Assembly: GCA_023415825.1 (NCBI GenBank)
Contig: JAEZJF010000013.1
Coordinates: 248,001 to 312,000 of the forward strand
Reading direction: 5' to 3'
DNA length: 64,000 nucleotides
From: Bacillota bacterium
GTDB taxonomy: Bacteria > Bacillota > Clostridia > DSM-8532
Shown: in pieces, positions 24,588 through 32,799 of the stretch
Layout of the letters: every line of letters begins with the position of its first letter
Position numbering within the stretch: position 1 is the stretch's first letter
Translations under genes and position numbers: made by a program
The notes under the pieces: generated by a model
Seen by the model: the letters and a program-made list of their open reading frames with translations, nothing else
Database searches by the model: none
What the model was told of the DNA's origin: nothing

Positions 24588-26603
24588 GTGAATGCCGAAA
24601 AGCGAATTACCGAGCTGCGTGAGCTTTTAAATGTTCATAGCCACAAATACTATGTAGAAGATCAACCTGAGATTTCAGATTATGATTATGACAAACTCTA
24701 CCATGAGCTATTGGAGCTTGAGGAAAATAACCCTCATCTCGTAACCCCGGATTCTCCGACCCAAAGGGTTGGAGGTCAGGCCGAGGCTGCCTTTACCAAG
24801 GTCATTCATGAGGTCAAGATGGAAAGCTTGATGGATGTCTTTTCCATTGAGGAGCTTTTTGATTTTGACCGTCGTGTTAAGGACGGTCTCAAGGGAGAAA
24901 TAGTCGAGTATATTGTGGAAAAGAAAATCGATGGGCTCTCGGTTTCTCTGGAATATGAGAATGGCCTTTTTACAAGGGGCTCGACCCGGGGCGATGGTAT
25001 CACCGGCGAGGATGTGACGGGAAATCTCAAAACCATAAGGTCCATCCCATTAAGGCTCTCTCTGCCCAAAGGCTTGAGCTTGCCCTATCTGGAGGTTCGG
25101 GGCGAGGTATTCATGTCAAAAAAGGACTTTCTTGAGTTGAACGACAGGCAGGAGGCTTTGGGTCAAAAGCTTTTTGCCAATCCAAGAAATGCTGCAGCTG
25201 GCTCATTAAGACAGCTTGAGCCATCCATAACAGCATCCAGAAAACTGGATATCTTTGTTTTCAATATTCAGAGAATAGAGGGGAAGAGTTTCTCATCTCA
25301 TTCGGATACCCTGGAATTTTTAAAGTCCCTGGGCTTTAAAATCAGCCCTGATTACAGATCCTGCCGTACAATAGAAGAAGTGGTAGAAGAAATCAATGCT
25401 TTGGGTGAGCTTCGTGGTAATCTTTCCTTTGAGACCGACGGTGCTGTAGTCAAGATTAACAGCCTGGCACAAAGAGAGCTCCTGGGCTCTACCAGCAAAG
25501 CCCCCCGCTGGGCGGCGGCCTATAAGTACCCGCCTGAAGTCAAACAAACGCGACTTAAAGAGATTATCATTCAAGTCGGCAGAACTGGAGCTTTAACGCC
25601 CAATGCCGTATTAGAACCGGTGCGTCTGGCTGGAACCACAGTAGCCAGAGCCACCCTCCACAACGAGGATTTTATTAAGGAAAGAGATATACGCGTAGGG
25701 GATATGGTCTGGGTGAGAAAAGCAGGAGAAATTATTCCGGAGGTTATTGAGGTAGATTTTTCCGCACGGCCTGAAAATACTACCCCCTATGAAATGCCCA
25801 CCCAATGCCCTGTATGCGGAGCACCTGCCTTGCGGGAGGAACAGGAAGCCGTAACCCGATGTACCGGTATAGAGTGCCCGGCCAGGCTTTTCAGAAGCCT
25901 TGTACATTTTGCCTCCCGGGACGCCATGAATATTGAGGGCCTTGGTCCCGCGCTCATTGAATTGCTTCTTGAGAAAGAGTTCATTAAAGGAATTCCCGAT
26001 CTCTACAGGCTGTTTGAAAGGCGGAACGAGCTCATCACTCTTGAACGAATGGGTCCAAAGTCAGTTGATAATTTGTTATCCTCCATTGAACGCTCAAAAG
26101 ACAGTGATTTAAGCCGACTCCTTTATGGCCTAGGTGTGCGCCATATCGGCATTCGTGCGGCCCAGCTAGCGGCTGAGTATTTCAAGTCAATGGATGCACT
26201 TCTTTTAGCCAGCCATGATGAGCTTCAGCGTGTTGAGGAATTTGGCGGGAAAATGGCTGAGAGCCTGGAAGGCTTTTTGAAGCAGGAGCAAACCCGTCAT
26301 ACATTAACCCTTTTAAAGGAACAGGGGGTTAACATGCATTCTAAATCCCAAAGAAAAAAGGATGGGATTTTTTCAGGACTTACCTTTGTTTTGACCGGAA
26401 CATTGCCCACATATTCAAGAAATGAAGCATCCTCCCTTATTGAGGAGCGGGGCGGCAAGGTCTCGGGAAGTGTTTCCAAGAAGACCGGTTATGTTCTCGC
26501 AGGAAGCGATGCAGGAAGTAAGCTTGACAAGGCAGTACAGCTTGGGGTTACAATTATAGATGAGGAAACCTTCAAAGAGATGTGTGGAAGGAATATAGAG
26601 TAA
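24588..26603 (+). CDS. ligA: NAD+-dependent DNA ligase
   Basis: LigA seals nicks in DNA during replication and repair, using NAD+. Domains in order over 671 residues: Ia domain, adenylation domain with the nucleophile in KIDG (Lys near 112), the OB fold, a four-cysteine zinc finger (CPVCGAPA ... CTGIECPARL near 400-430), helix-hairpin-helix repeats (GLGPALIELLL, GPKSVDNLLSSIE, GVRHIGIRAAQLAAEYF) and the C-terminal BRCT domain (GLTFVLTGTLPTYSRNEASSLIE). The GTG at 24588 lies 4 bases past the amidase stop and has GGAGAG upstream. All hallmarks are intact. Confidence 0.97.
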   Translation: MNAEKRITELRELLNVHSHKYYVEDQPEISDYDYDKLYHELLELEENNPHLVTPDSPTQRVGGQAEAAFTKVIHEVKMESLMDVFSIEELFDFDRRVKDGLKGEIVEYIVEKKIDGLSVSLEYENGLFTRGSTRGDGITGEDVTGNLKTIRSIPLRLSLPKGLSLPYLEVRGEVFMSKKDFLELNDRQEALGQKLFANPRNAAAGSLRQLEPSITASRKLDIFVFNIQRIEGKSFSSHSDTLEFLKSLGFKISPDYRSCRTIEEVVEEINALGELRGNLSFETDGAVVKINSLAQRELLGSTSKAPRWAAAYKYPPEVKQTRLKEIIIQVGRTGALTPNAVLEPVRLAGTTVARATLHNEDFIKERDIRVGDMVWVRKAGEIIPEVIEVDFSARPENTTPYEMPTQCPVCGAPALREEQEAVTRCTGIECPARLFRSLVHFASRDAMNIEGLGPALIELLLEKEFIKGIPDLYRLFERRNELITLERMGPKSVDNLLSSIERSKDSDLSRLLYGLGVRHIGIRAAQLAAEYFKSMDALLLASHDELQRVEEFGGKMAESLEGFLKQEQTRHTLTLLKEQGVNMHSKSQRKKDGIFSGLTFVLTGTLPTYSRNEASSLIEERGGKVSGSVSKKTGYVLAGSDAGSKLDKAVQLGVTIIDEETFKEMCGRNIE

Positions 26604-26641
26604 AAAGAAAAAATCATCAAAATACCGGAGGCTGGAAAACC

Positions 26642-27697
26642 ATGCAGGATAATAAAGTCTTTCTATCCATTGATTTAGTTAAGCCGGGGATGTGTACAGC
26701 TGAGGTGGTCTTTAATAAATACGGCAGTGTCATGCTTTGGGAAAATGTGATTCTGGATGAGAACACAATCCAGCGTTTAAAAAACATGGGTATCCAGAGT
26801 ATATGGGCTTATAGAGAACAGCCACAAGCAGAGGATAGTGGTTTCATACTCAGTCCTTCCCAGCGTTTTATGGTGGACTATGAGCGTGATGTCAACAGTA
26901 CAAAACAAATATTTCAGGATATCTCCTCCGGAAAAAGACTGAATGTAGAAGCAGCCAACGAGATTGTCAACACCATTACCATCAAGTCCGATGATAATCA
27001 GAATATGATTGAGTCCGTTATACAGGTTCGAAGCATTGATGAATATACCTATTATCACAGCTTGAATGTTTCCATGCTGTGCTTGCTTATAGGAAGATGG
27101 TTGCGGCTCGACGAGCGCAGTATCAGGGATCTTGCCCAGGCCGGACTTCTCCATGATATAGGGAAAACGCAGATACCGCTTTCAATTTTAAATAAGCCGG
27201 GTAAGCTGACAGATAGTGAGTTTGCTGAGATGAAGCGTCATTCCGAGTATGGCTACAGTCTCCTCTCAGGTATTGGGGAAATTCCTGCAGAAGTATCCAT
27301 CGCCATCCTTACCCATCACGAAAAAGAGGATGGAAGCGGCTATCCCATGGGATTTACCGGTGATCAACTGAATCTCTATTCAAAGATTATTACCGTGGCT
27401 GACATTTTTGACGCCATGACGGCAAACCGTACATATAAGCGGAAGGACACACCGCTAAAGGTGTTTGAGCTCATGCAGCACGGCAGCTTCGGAGTTTTGG
27501 ATCCCGTGGTTCTGAGGGTGTTTCTGGAAAACATCTCGAATTATTATATCGGAGCCAAGATAAAACTCAATACGGGGGAGACGGGGAAGATTGTTTTTAT
27601 GAATAAGATTGATCTCTCACGACCGGTTGTTCAGATAGACGACCGCTATATTGATACCGGAGTGTCCAAAACAGTGAGGATTGTAGATTTTATCTAA
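26642..27697 (+). CDS. HD-GYP domain phosphodiesterase
   Basis: The 351-residue protein has an N-terminal domain of about 110 residues without a recognised sensor, then an HD-GYP domain: LLHDIGKTQIP near residue 168, the HHEKEDGSGYP motif near 220, and DIFDAMTANRTYKR near 253. HD-GYP enzymes of this kind hydrolyse cyclic di-GMP or related cyclic dinucleotides; all metal-binding residues appear present. Cytoplasmic location is expected because no membrane helix is seen. ATG 26642 follows GGAGG at 10 bases; the longer frame from 26582 overlaps ligA without a site. It lies between ligA and two DUF881 genes, possibly co-transcribed. Confidence 0.9.
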   Translation: MQDNKVFLSIDLVKPGMCTAEVVFNKYGSVMLWENVILDENTIQRLKNMGIQSIWAYREQPQAEDSGFILSPSQRFMVDYERDVNSTKQIFQDISSGKRLNVEAANEIVNTITIKSDDNQNMIESVIQVRSIDEYTYYHSLNVSMLCLLIGRWLRLDERSIRDLAQAGLLHDIGKTQIPLSILNKPGKLTDSEFAEMKRHSEYGYSLLSGIGEIPAEVSIAILTHHEKEDGSGYPMGFTGDQLNLYSKIITVADIFDAMTANRTYKRKDTPLKVFELMQHGSFGVLDPVVLRVFLENISNYYIGAKIKLNTGETGKIVFMNKIDLSRPVVQIDDRYIDTGVSKTVRIVDFI

Positions 27698-27723
27698 AGG
27701 AGATTTTAGAGAGGCAGGTTGCA

Positions 27724-28449
27724 ATGAATAAAGGCCATCGCGGCATGATGTTTTTAATATTTTTGCTGTTTGGTATTCTTATTAACCTCCAGTTCAGGGG
27801 AATCGTTATAAGCGAGTCCAACGACGGTGTTTCTGTCAAGGAACTGACAGCCCAGCTTGAGGCTGAAAAGGCTGAAAATGTGCAATTAATGGGACAGTTG
27901 ACCAATATTGAAGCTGAATACGAGCAGCTGCTTAAGAATATTGGCACGAATTCAAACAATAAGGAAATCAATGAGCTGCTGAAAACACGGGATTACGAAT
28001 ATTTAAGAGGCGGTTTGGTTCCTGTCACAGGCAGGGGAATTGTCATAACCATGGAAGATGCCAAGGTCATTGGTGAATTGGATATTGAGGATTATATCAT
28101 CCATGACAGTGATGTTAACTCTATTCTGCATGAGCTGAGGGCAAACGGTGCCGAAGCTATCTCCATTAACGATGAACGGGTTATCTTAACCACTAAACCG
28201 GTGTGTGCGGGTCCAACTATCATCGTTAATGATAACCGATATCCGCCCCCGTATGTGTTTAAGGTCATTGGGGATCCGGATGTGCTTTTCGAGGCTATTA
28301 ATACCATGCCCCAGGTTGCTTTTATGCGTCTTACAGGCATCCGCATCGATATTGTAAAGCAGGATGAAATAGTGGTGGATCGGTACATTCTCTATCGTTT
28401 CAGGTCGCTTGATGAAGTCTTTAAAGATTTAGAGGTGGTCAAAAAATGA
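27724..28449 (+). CDS. DUF881 family membrane-anchored protein (first copy)
   Basis: The 241-residue protein has an N-terminal membrane helix (residues 8-25), a coiled-coil stretch (about 35-75, LTAQLEAEKAENVQLMGQL), and the DUF881 domain: GRGIVITMEDAK, then LRANGAEAISINDERVI and NRYPPPYVFKVIGDPD. The family (YlxW/YlxX type in Firmicutes) is found near cell-division and cell-envelope genes; its biochemical role is unknown. It overlaps the next gene, a paralogue, by four bases (ATGA), so the two are translated together and may form a complex. Confidence 0.87.
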   Translation: MNKGHRGMMFLIFLLFGILINLQFRGIVISESNDGVSVKELTAQLEAEKAENVQLMGQLTNIEAEYEQLLKNIGTNSNNKEINELLKTRDYEYLRGGLVPVTGRGIVITMEDAKVIGELDIEDYIIHDSDVNSILHELRANGAEAISINDERVILTTKPVCAGPTIIVNDNRYPPPYVFKVIGDPDVLFEAINTMPQVAFMRLTGIRIDIVKQDEIVVDRYILYRFRSLDEVFKDLEVVKK

Positions 28450-29138
28450 AAATATTCAAGATAATATCCCTAACAACTGTTTGCGTCGTGTTAGGCGTTA
28501 TCATAGCCTGGCAGTTCAAGAGCGTCAAGCAAAACCAGGTCTTGGCCCAGTATGAAAAGAAAAATGTCAACCAGATCATAGACGAATTGCTATTGGAAAA
28601 AAGTAATAATGATAAGCTTAAGATCCGCCTTCAGGAGCTCCAGAAGGAGGTTGACGAGCTAAAAAATAATGAGAATGTTGATGAGAAAAAAGTGTCGGAT
28701 TTGAAAAAGCAGATTTTAAACGCCCGTATGATGGCCGGCCTGGAGACCGTCAAGGGAACCGGAATAGTCGTAATTATTGAGCAAACCGGTCTGAAGACTA
28801 TAGAAGACTATGATATAGAAGATCTGATTAATGAGCTGAAAGCAACGGATGTTCAGGCCGTCAGTGTAAATGATGAGAGAATCGTTGCCACAAGTGAAAT
28901 CCGAGAAGCCGGTGATTATATCATGATCAACGGCATGCAGTTGTATCCGCCATATACCATCAAGGCCATTGGCGATCCCGATAATATGGAAAGATCGTTG
29001 GGGCTTTTAGCCGGGGTTGTACAGAGATTGAAATACTACGAGATTAGTGTAAAAATTGAAAAGGAGCAGACCGTGGTTATCCCCGGAGTGCGGGAAGACG
29101 CTTTGAGAATTGATAAGCTCACTCCTGTAGAACAGTAA
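28446..29138 (+). CDS. DUF881 family membrane-anchored protein (second copy)
   Basis: A paralogue of the preceding gene with the same plan over 230 residues: membrane helix (about 5-21), coiled coil (35-85), and DUF881 domain with GTGIVVIIEQT, LKATDVQAVSVNDERIV and QLYPPYTIKAIGDPD. Coiled coils in both proteins suggest they pair. The start overlaps the first copy by four bases, and a terminator follows 40 bp after the stop. I cannot assign a function beyond the envelope association of the family. Confidence 0.87.
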   Translation: MKIFKIISLTTVCVVLGVIIAWQFKSVKQNQVLAQYEKKNVNQIIDELLLEKSNNDKLKIRLQELQKEVDELKNNENVDEKKVSDLKKQILNARMMAGLETVKGTGIVVIIEQTGLKTIEDYDIEDLINELKATDVQAVSVNDERIVATSEIREAGDYIMINGMQLYPPYTIKAIGDPDNMERSLGLLAGVVQRLKYYEISVKIEKEQTVVIPGVREDALRIDKLTPVEQ

Positions 29139-29175
29139 TTTTGGCTTGTCCGCCCGTAATATAATGATAGTAGGG

Positions 29176-29210
29176 AAAAAAGAGTCATTGAATACCAATG
29201 GCTCTTTTTA
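29176..29210 (+). terminator. Rho-independent terminator after the DUF881 pair
   Basis: AAAAAGAGTCATTG and CAATGGCTCTTTTT pair with one G-T contact around a short loop, ending in a T run. It lies 30 bp before pdaA, leaving no room for a clear pdaA promoter after it. Confidence 0.8.
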
Positions 29211-29241
29211 TCTCTATGCATAACCCGGGAGGTTCTTTGTC

Positions 29242-30150
29242 ATGAAAAAACATAAACAGTATTCGGCTTTTCTGGTCATTGTGATATTAATAGTGCTCAT
29301 CATAAGTCTGGTTGCAATCCCAGAGATTCCCAGTCTCTCAACATGGTCTTATGCTTTGGAGCTTACCGGCTCTCTGACAGAAGGGAATGAGGATGTTGAC
29401 ATTGAGCCGCAATATTTTGCTTCAGGGCTTAATGACAAATACTCAGGCTTAAGAAGCTGGGGGATTGCCAGGGCGAAGAACGGAGATCTGCCCAGGGCCG
29501 ATCCCGGGGCGCCCGAATTGATTGCCAAATATCAATCTCTCTATCTGGCCGATACATCTCAGAAAAAAGTCTACCTGACCTTTGATGAAGGTTATGAAAA
29601 CGGGTATACAGGTAAAATTCTCGACGTCCTTTACGAGAACAAGGTCAATGCCATTTTCTTTATTACAGGGCCCTATTTGCAGAAGGAAGACCTTCTTGTC
29701 AAGCGGATGCTGGATGAAGGGCATGCTGTAGGCAATCATACCATTCACCACAAGAGCCTGCCGCTTTTGAATGATTCGGAGCTTGAAGCGGAAATTGTAG
29801 GCCTGGATAGACAGTTCTATGAGAAATATGGCCGGAATATGGTATTTTTAAGACCTCCCAAGGGTGAATACAGTGAAAGAACCTTGGAGGTAACCTCAAA
29901 ATTGGGCTATATTAATGTGTTTTGGAGCTTTGCCTATGATGATTGGGCGGTCAATCGGCAGAGAGGCTGGGAATATGCCTTTGAAAAAGTGAAGAACAAT
30001 CTCCATAATGGCGGGATTCTACTGCTTCATGCGGTGTCCAAGGATAATGCAGAGGCTCTTGACGCCATTATCCAGCATGTAAAAGAAGCCGGTTATGAGT
30101 TTGGCGATGTGTTTGAGCTTGAAAGGATTGCACGAGGTGAGAAGACATGA
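29242..30150 (+). CDS. pdaA: Polysaccharide deacetylase, PdaA-like (delta-lactam biosynthesis)
   Basis: PdaA removes the acetyl group from muramic acid in spore cortex, a step towards muramic-delta-lactam. The 302-residue protein has an N-terminal signal/anchor helix (residues 8-27), the PdaA-type lead segment SWGIARAKNGDLPRADPG, and the NodB domain: TFDEGYENGYTGKILDVL (first Asp motif; PdaA proteins have TFDnGYENG), HAVGNHTIHHKSL with the zinc histidines, LRPPKGEYS, and ILLLHAVSKDNAEAL. A CwlD-like amidase at 23691 could act before it. The stop overlaps yqfC by four bases, so it sits in the same operon as two sporulation genes. A terminator just upstream leaves its promoter unclear. Confidence 0.88.
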   Translation: MKKHKQYSAFLVIVILIVLIISLVAIPEIPSLSTWSYALELTGSLTEGNEDVDIEPQYFASGLNDKYSGLRSWGIARAKNGDLPRADPGAPELIAKYQSLYLADTSQKKVYLTFDEGYENGYTGKILDVLYENKVNAIFFITGPYLQKEDLLVKRMLDEGHAVGNHTIHHKSLPLLNDSELEAEIVGLDRQFYEKYGRNMVFLRPPKGEYSERTLEVTSKLGYINVFWSFAYDDWAVNRQRGWEYAFEKVKNNLHNGGILLLHAVSKDNAEALDAIIQHVKEAGYEFGDVFELERIARGEKT

Positions 30151-30467
30151 AAAAAGGAATTCATAGAATTAAAGGGGAGAAGAAGCAGGCAACTGCGCCG
30201 AGCCAAAGCCTCAGCGAAAAGCTGGCCAGGATATTTGAGATACCCGGAGATGTCGTTGGCAATCGTCCCAGAGTTACTGCCATAGGTCGTGGCGAGGTGC
30301 TTATTGAAAATTTTAAGGGCATCATGGATTTTCAGGACGGCATGATTCGCATCAATACCAACAACGGTGTCATTAAGATTACAGGAAGTGCACTTAATAT
30401 TCGGGAGATCACCAGTGAAGAAATGATCATAGGCGGAAAAATTTCTAATATCGATTATGATGCGTAG
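30147..30467 (+). CDS. yqfC: Sporulation protein YqfC
   Basis: The 106-residue protein has the YqfC/YabP-type pattern: IPGDVVGNRPRVTAIGRGEVLIENFKGI, then INTNNGVIKITGSALNI. Members are made in the mother cell under sigma-E in Bacillus and needed for efficient sporulation; the biochemical role is unknown. It overlaps pdaA by four bases and precedes yqfD, its usual partner, from which it is separated by an inverted copy of the dispersed palindromic repeat. Confidence 0.93.
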   Translation: MKKGIHRIKGEKKQATAPSQSLSEKLARIFEIPGDVVGNRPRVTAIGRGEVLIENFKGIMDFQDGMIRINTNNGVIKITGSALNIREITSEEMIIGGKISNIDYDA

Positions 30468-30501
30468 GGATGATCGAAAGTCATATTTCGATTGCTCCTT
30501 T
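30467..30501 (-). repeat. Dispersed palindromic repeat, copy B (inverted)
   Basis: Read on the minus strand this is AAAGGAGCAATCGAA, a short centre, CTTTCGATCATCCC, nearly identical to copy C (57017-57050). It starts at the last base of the yqfC stop codon and fills most of the yqfC-yqfD gap. In other words an otherwise tight operon junction has been opened by the element. Confidence 0.75.
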
Positions 30502-30520
30502 GAAGAGAGTGAGTGGGCTT

Positions 30521-31723
30521 ATGTTTCTGGTGCATTTGTGGAATTATATCAGGGGATATGTTATCATTGTGGTAACAGGAATAGGCATAGAGCGCTTCAT
30601 TAATATCTGTTCCAAGCGGCAAATCCTACTTTGGGATATTGTCAGGAAGGATAATGAAGCGGCTGTCCTGAAGGCAAGTCTCCGGGGGTTTCGGCTCATG
30701 CGACCGGCTGCCAAAAAATCAGGCTGCAGGGTACGTATTCAAAAACGCTGTGGATTGCCTTTTTTCCTAAGTCGATTTAAAAAAAGAAAAGGCTTTAAGC
30801 TGGGGCTCCTTATATTTATTTCACTTTTGGCACTGTCAACCTCAATTATTTGGGATATTGAAATTACAGGCGGTAAGCCGGAAATGATACCGCAGGTTAT
30901 GAATGTCCTAAATGTGGAGAAGATAGGGAGAGGAAGCTTTAAAATGGGTCTTAACCCCAAGAGCGTTGCTTCCCGGATTATCATGCAGGTGGATGGGATT
31001 GCCTGGGTGGGAGTTGAAATAAAAGGAGTCAAGCTCTTTGTTACCATTGAGGATAGTGTCGCTGTCCCTGAATTGATACGCAATAATGAGTTTTTCAATG
31101 TTGTTGCTGAAAGGGATGGCTTGATTATTAAAATGGAGGCTCTGGCCGGTAAGGCTCTGGTTAAAGAGGGAGAGACTGTAAAGAAAGGGCAGATATTAGT
31201 TTCAGGTAAGCTTGAAAGCAAGTATCCCGAATTGGGTACTCGGGATGTTCATGCCTTGGGCCGCGTCATTGCAAGAACCTGGTATGAAAGCTCTCTGCCT
31301 GTTTCTATGAAATACACCCAGAGAATACGGACGGGAAAGACTCATCAAATTGCTTATTTAAAATTCCTGGATGGAAAGCTGAGGCTACCTGGGAAAGATC
31401 ACCCCTATGAAATTTTTGAGACCTCCACCTATGATCAGACTCTGGCGGGCCCCTTCGGCCTGAGGCTGCCAATAGGATTGACGATTGAAAAAAGCTTTGA
31501 AATAATGGAAAGACAAGTAAGCCTCACAGAGGAAGAGGCCATTGATATTGCGGCAGAAACGGCACGCAATGATCTGGCACAACGCCTGCCTTCTGACTCG
31601 AAGGTGGTTGATGAAAAAGTTAACCAGGTCAAGGGCGAGAATAATCAAATCTATATTCAGGTGGTTCTGGAGTGTGAGGAGGACATAGCAGGCCTTCAGC
31701 CGTATTTAAAACAGGAAAATTAA
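30521..31723 (+). CDS. yqfD: Sporulation protein YqfD
   Basis: The 400-residue protein starts MFLVHLWNYIRGYVIIVVTG, the family N-terminus, has a membrane helix near residue 92-110 (FKLGLLIFISLLALSTSIIWDIEITG), and a long extracytoplasmic part with the internal PKSVASRIIMQVDGIAWVGVEIKG motif (SpoIV/YqfD family). It acts in spore formation; the mechanism is unknown. The frame is open from 30470, but those first 17 codons are the palindromic repeat and have no ribosome binding site; AGTGAGTG precedes ATG 30521. It follows yqfC as in Bacillus. Confidence 0.94.
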   Translation: MFLVHLWNYIRGYVIIVVTGIGIERFINICSKRQILLWDIVRKDNEAAVLKASLRGFRLMRPAAKKSGCRVRIQKRCGLPFFLSRFKKRKGFKLGLLIFISLLALSTSIIWDIEITGGKPEMIPQVMNVLNVEKIGRGSFKMGLNPKSVASRIIMQVDGIAWVGVEIKGVKLFVTIEDSVAVPELIRNNEFFNVVAERDGLIIKMEALAGKALVKEGETVKKGQILVSGKLESKYPELGTRDVHALGRVIARTWYESSLPVSMKYTQRIRTGKTHQIAYLKFLDGKLRLPGKDHPYEIFETSTYDQTLAGPFGLRLPIGLTIEKSFEIMERQVSLTEEEAIDIAAETARNDLAQRLPSDSKVVDEKVNQVKGENNQIYIQVVLECEEDIAGLQPYLKQEN

Positions 31724-31749
31724 AGCGGTCTGAATATGGGCATGTGGCA

Positions 31750-31793
31750 GCACTTGCGAGGCAAGTGTGAAAGCATGCGAGGAAAGCGTGCTT
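31750..31793 (+). repeat. Two adjacent hairpins between yqfD and phoH
   Basis: Hairpin 1 is CACTTGC (31751-31757), loop GAG, GCAAGTG (31761-31767). Hairpin 2 is AGCATGC (31772-31778), 7-base loop, GCGTGCT (31786-31792) with one G-T pair. Both contain a GCGAGG step, as if derived from one unit. No T run follows, so they are not classical terminators. Confidence 0.55.
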
Positions 31794-31831
31794 ATGAAAC
31801 AACAAATAAAGCACAAGGAAGGTAAAATTGA

Positions 31832-32794
31832 TTGGATACAGTTGTTGAAAGGCTGATTGAGTTACCCGACCCCTATTTGACAGCCAATGTTTTCGGAACA
31901 AATGATATCAACATTCGACTCTTAGAGGATAGACTGGATGTAAAAATTACCGCCCGAAACAATGAATTGCATATCTCAGGCTTTGAGAGCCGTGCCGACA
32001 CCGCAGCTGAAGTTCTGAAAAAACTGATGCAGATTGCAGAAAACGGAGATCTGATCACAGAACAGAATGTTCGCTATCTTTTGGAGCTCTCCGAAGAAGA
32101 ACAGATAAAAGGGGACGAGCTTCCGGTGGATCAGGTTTGTGTGACTTACCGGGGTAAGCCTGTTAAATCCAAGACCTTCGGCCAGAAAAAATATGTTGAA
32201 GCCATACGAAAAAACCCCATTGTTTTTGGAATTGGGCCTGCAGGAACAGGGAAAACCTTCTTGGCAGTAGCCCTGGCAGTCAAGGCCTTTAGAGAAAAAC
32301 TGGTAAGCCGTATCATTCTTACCCGGCCTGCTGTAGAAGCGGGCGAACGTCTGGGTTTTTTGCCCGGCGACCTTCAAAATAAGGTGGATCCGTATTTACG
32401 TCCTCTCTATGATGCTCTGTATACCATCATGGGCCCGGAAACCTACCAGAGCAATCTTGAAAAAGGTATTATTGAGGTTGCCCCTCTTGCCTACATGCGC
32501 GGTAGAACCTTGGATGACGCCTTTATTATTCTGGATGAAGCGCAGAACACCACACCGGAGCAGATGAAAATGTTTCTTACCCGTATGGGAGCGGGGTCAC
32601 GTGTTGTCATTACCGGAGATATCACCCAGATAGACTTGCCCGGTGGCAAGTCAGGTCTCAATGAAGCAAGAAGAATTCTCACTAATGTGGATGGCATATC
32701 TTTTATATATCTTACCGAACGGGACGTAGTGCGCCATGAACTGGTTCAACGTATTGTGAGAGCCTATGAGAATGATGCAAAGGGCAGGAGCTGA
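31832..32794 (+). CDS. phoH: PhoH family protein (YbeZ/PhoH-like ATPase)
   Basis: The 320-residue cytoplasmic ATPase has Walker A GPAGTGKT near residue 135, Walker B FIILDEAQNTTPEQMKMFLTRMG near 230, and GSRVVITGDITQIDLP, all PhoH hallmarks. An N-terminal KH-like/PhoH-specific region precedes. Members are linked to RNA metabolism and are regularly encoded next to ybeY, as here three genes on, pointing to ribosome or RNA quality control. The TTG at 31832 follows AAGGAAGG at 9 bases. yqfD-phoH-pgpH-ybeY-dgkA is the conserved Firmicute order. Confidence 0.95.
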   Translation: MDTVVERLIELPDPYLTANVFGTNDINIRLLEDRLDVKITARNNELHISGFESRADTAAEVLKKLMQIAENGDLITEQNVRYLLELSEEEQIKGDELPVDQVCVTYRGKPVKSKTFGQKKYVEAIRKNPIVFGIGPAGTGKTFLAVALAVKAFREKLVSRIILTRPAVEAGERLGFLPGDLQNKVDPYLRPLYDALYTIMGPETYQSNLEKGIIEVAPLAYMRGRTLDDAFIILDEAQNTTPEQMKMFLTRMGAGSRVVITGDITQIDLPGGKSGLNEARRILTNVDGISFIYLTERDVVRHELVQRIVRAYENDAKGRS

Positions 32795-32799
32795 TAGTT

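Noticed and set aside
30470..30520. Longer YqfD with 17 more residues
   Set aside because: These codons lie in an inverted copy of the dispersed palindromic repeat, have no ribosome binding site, and the family N-terminus begins at 30521.
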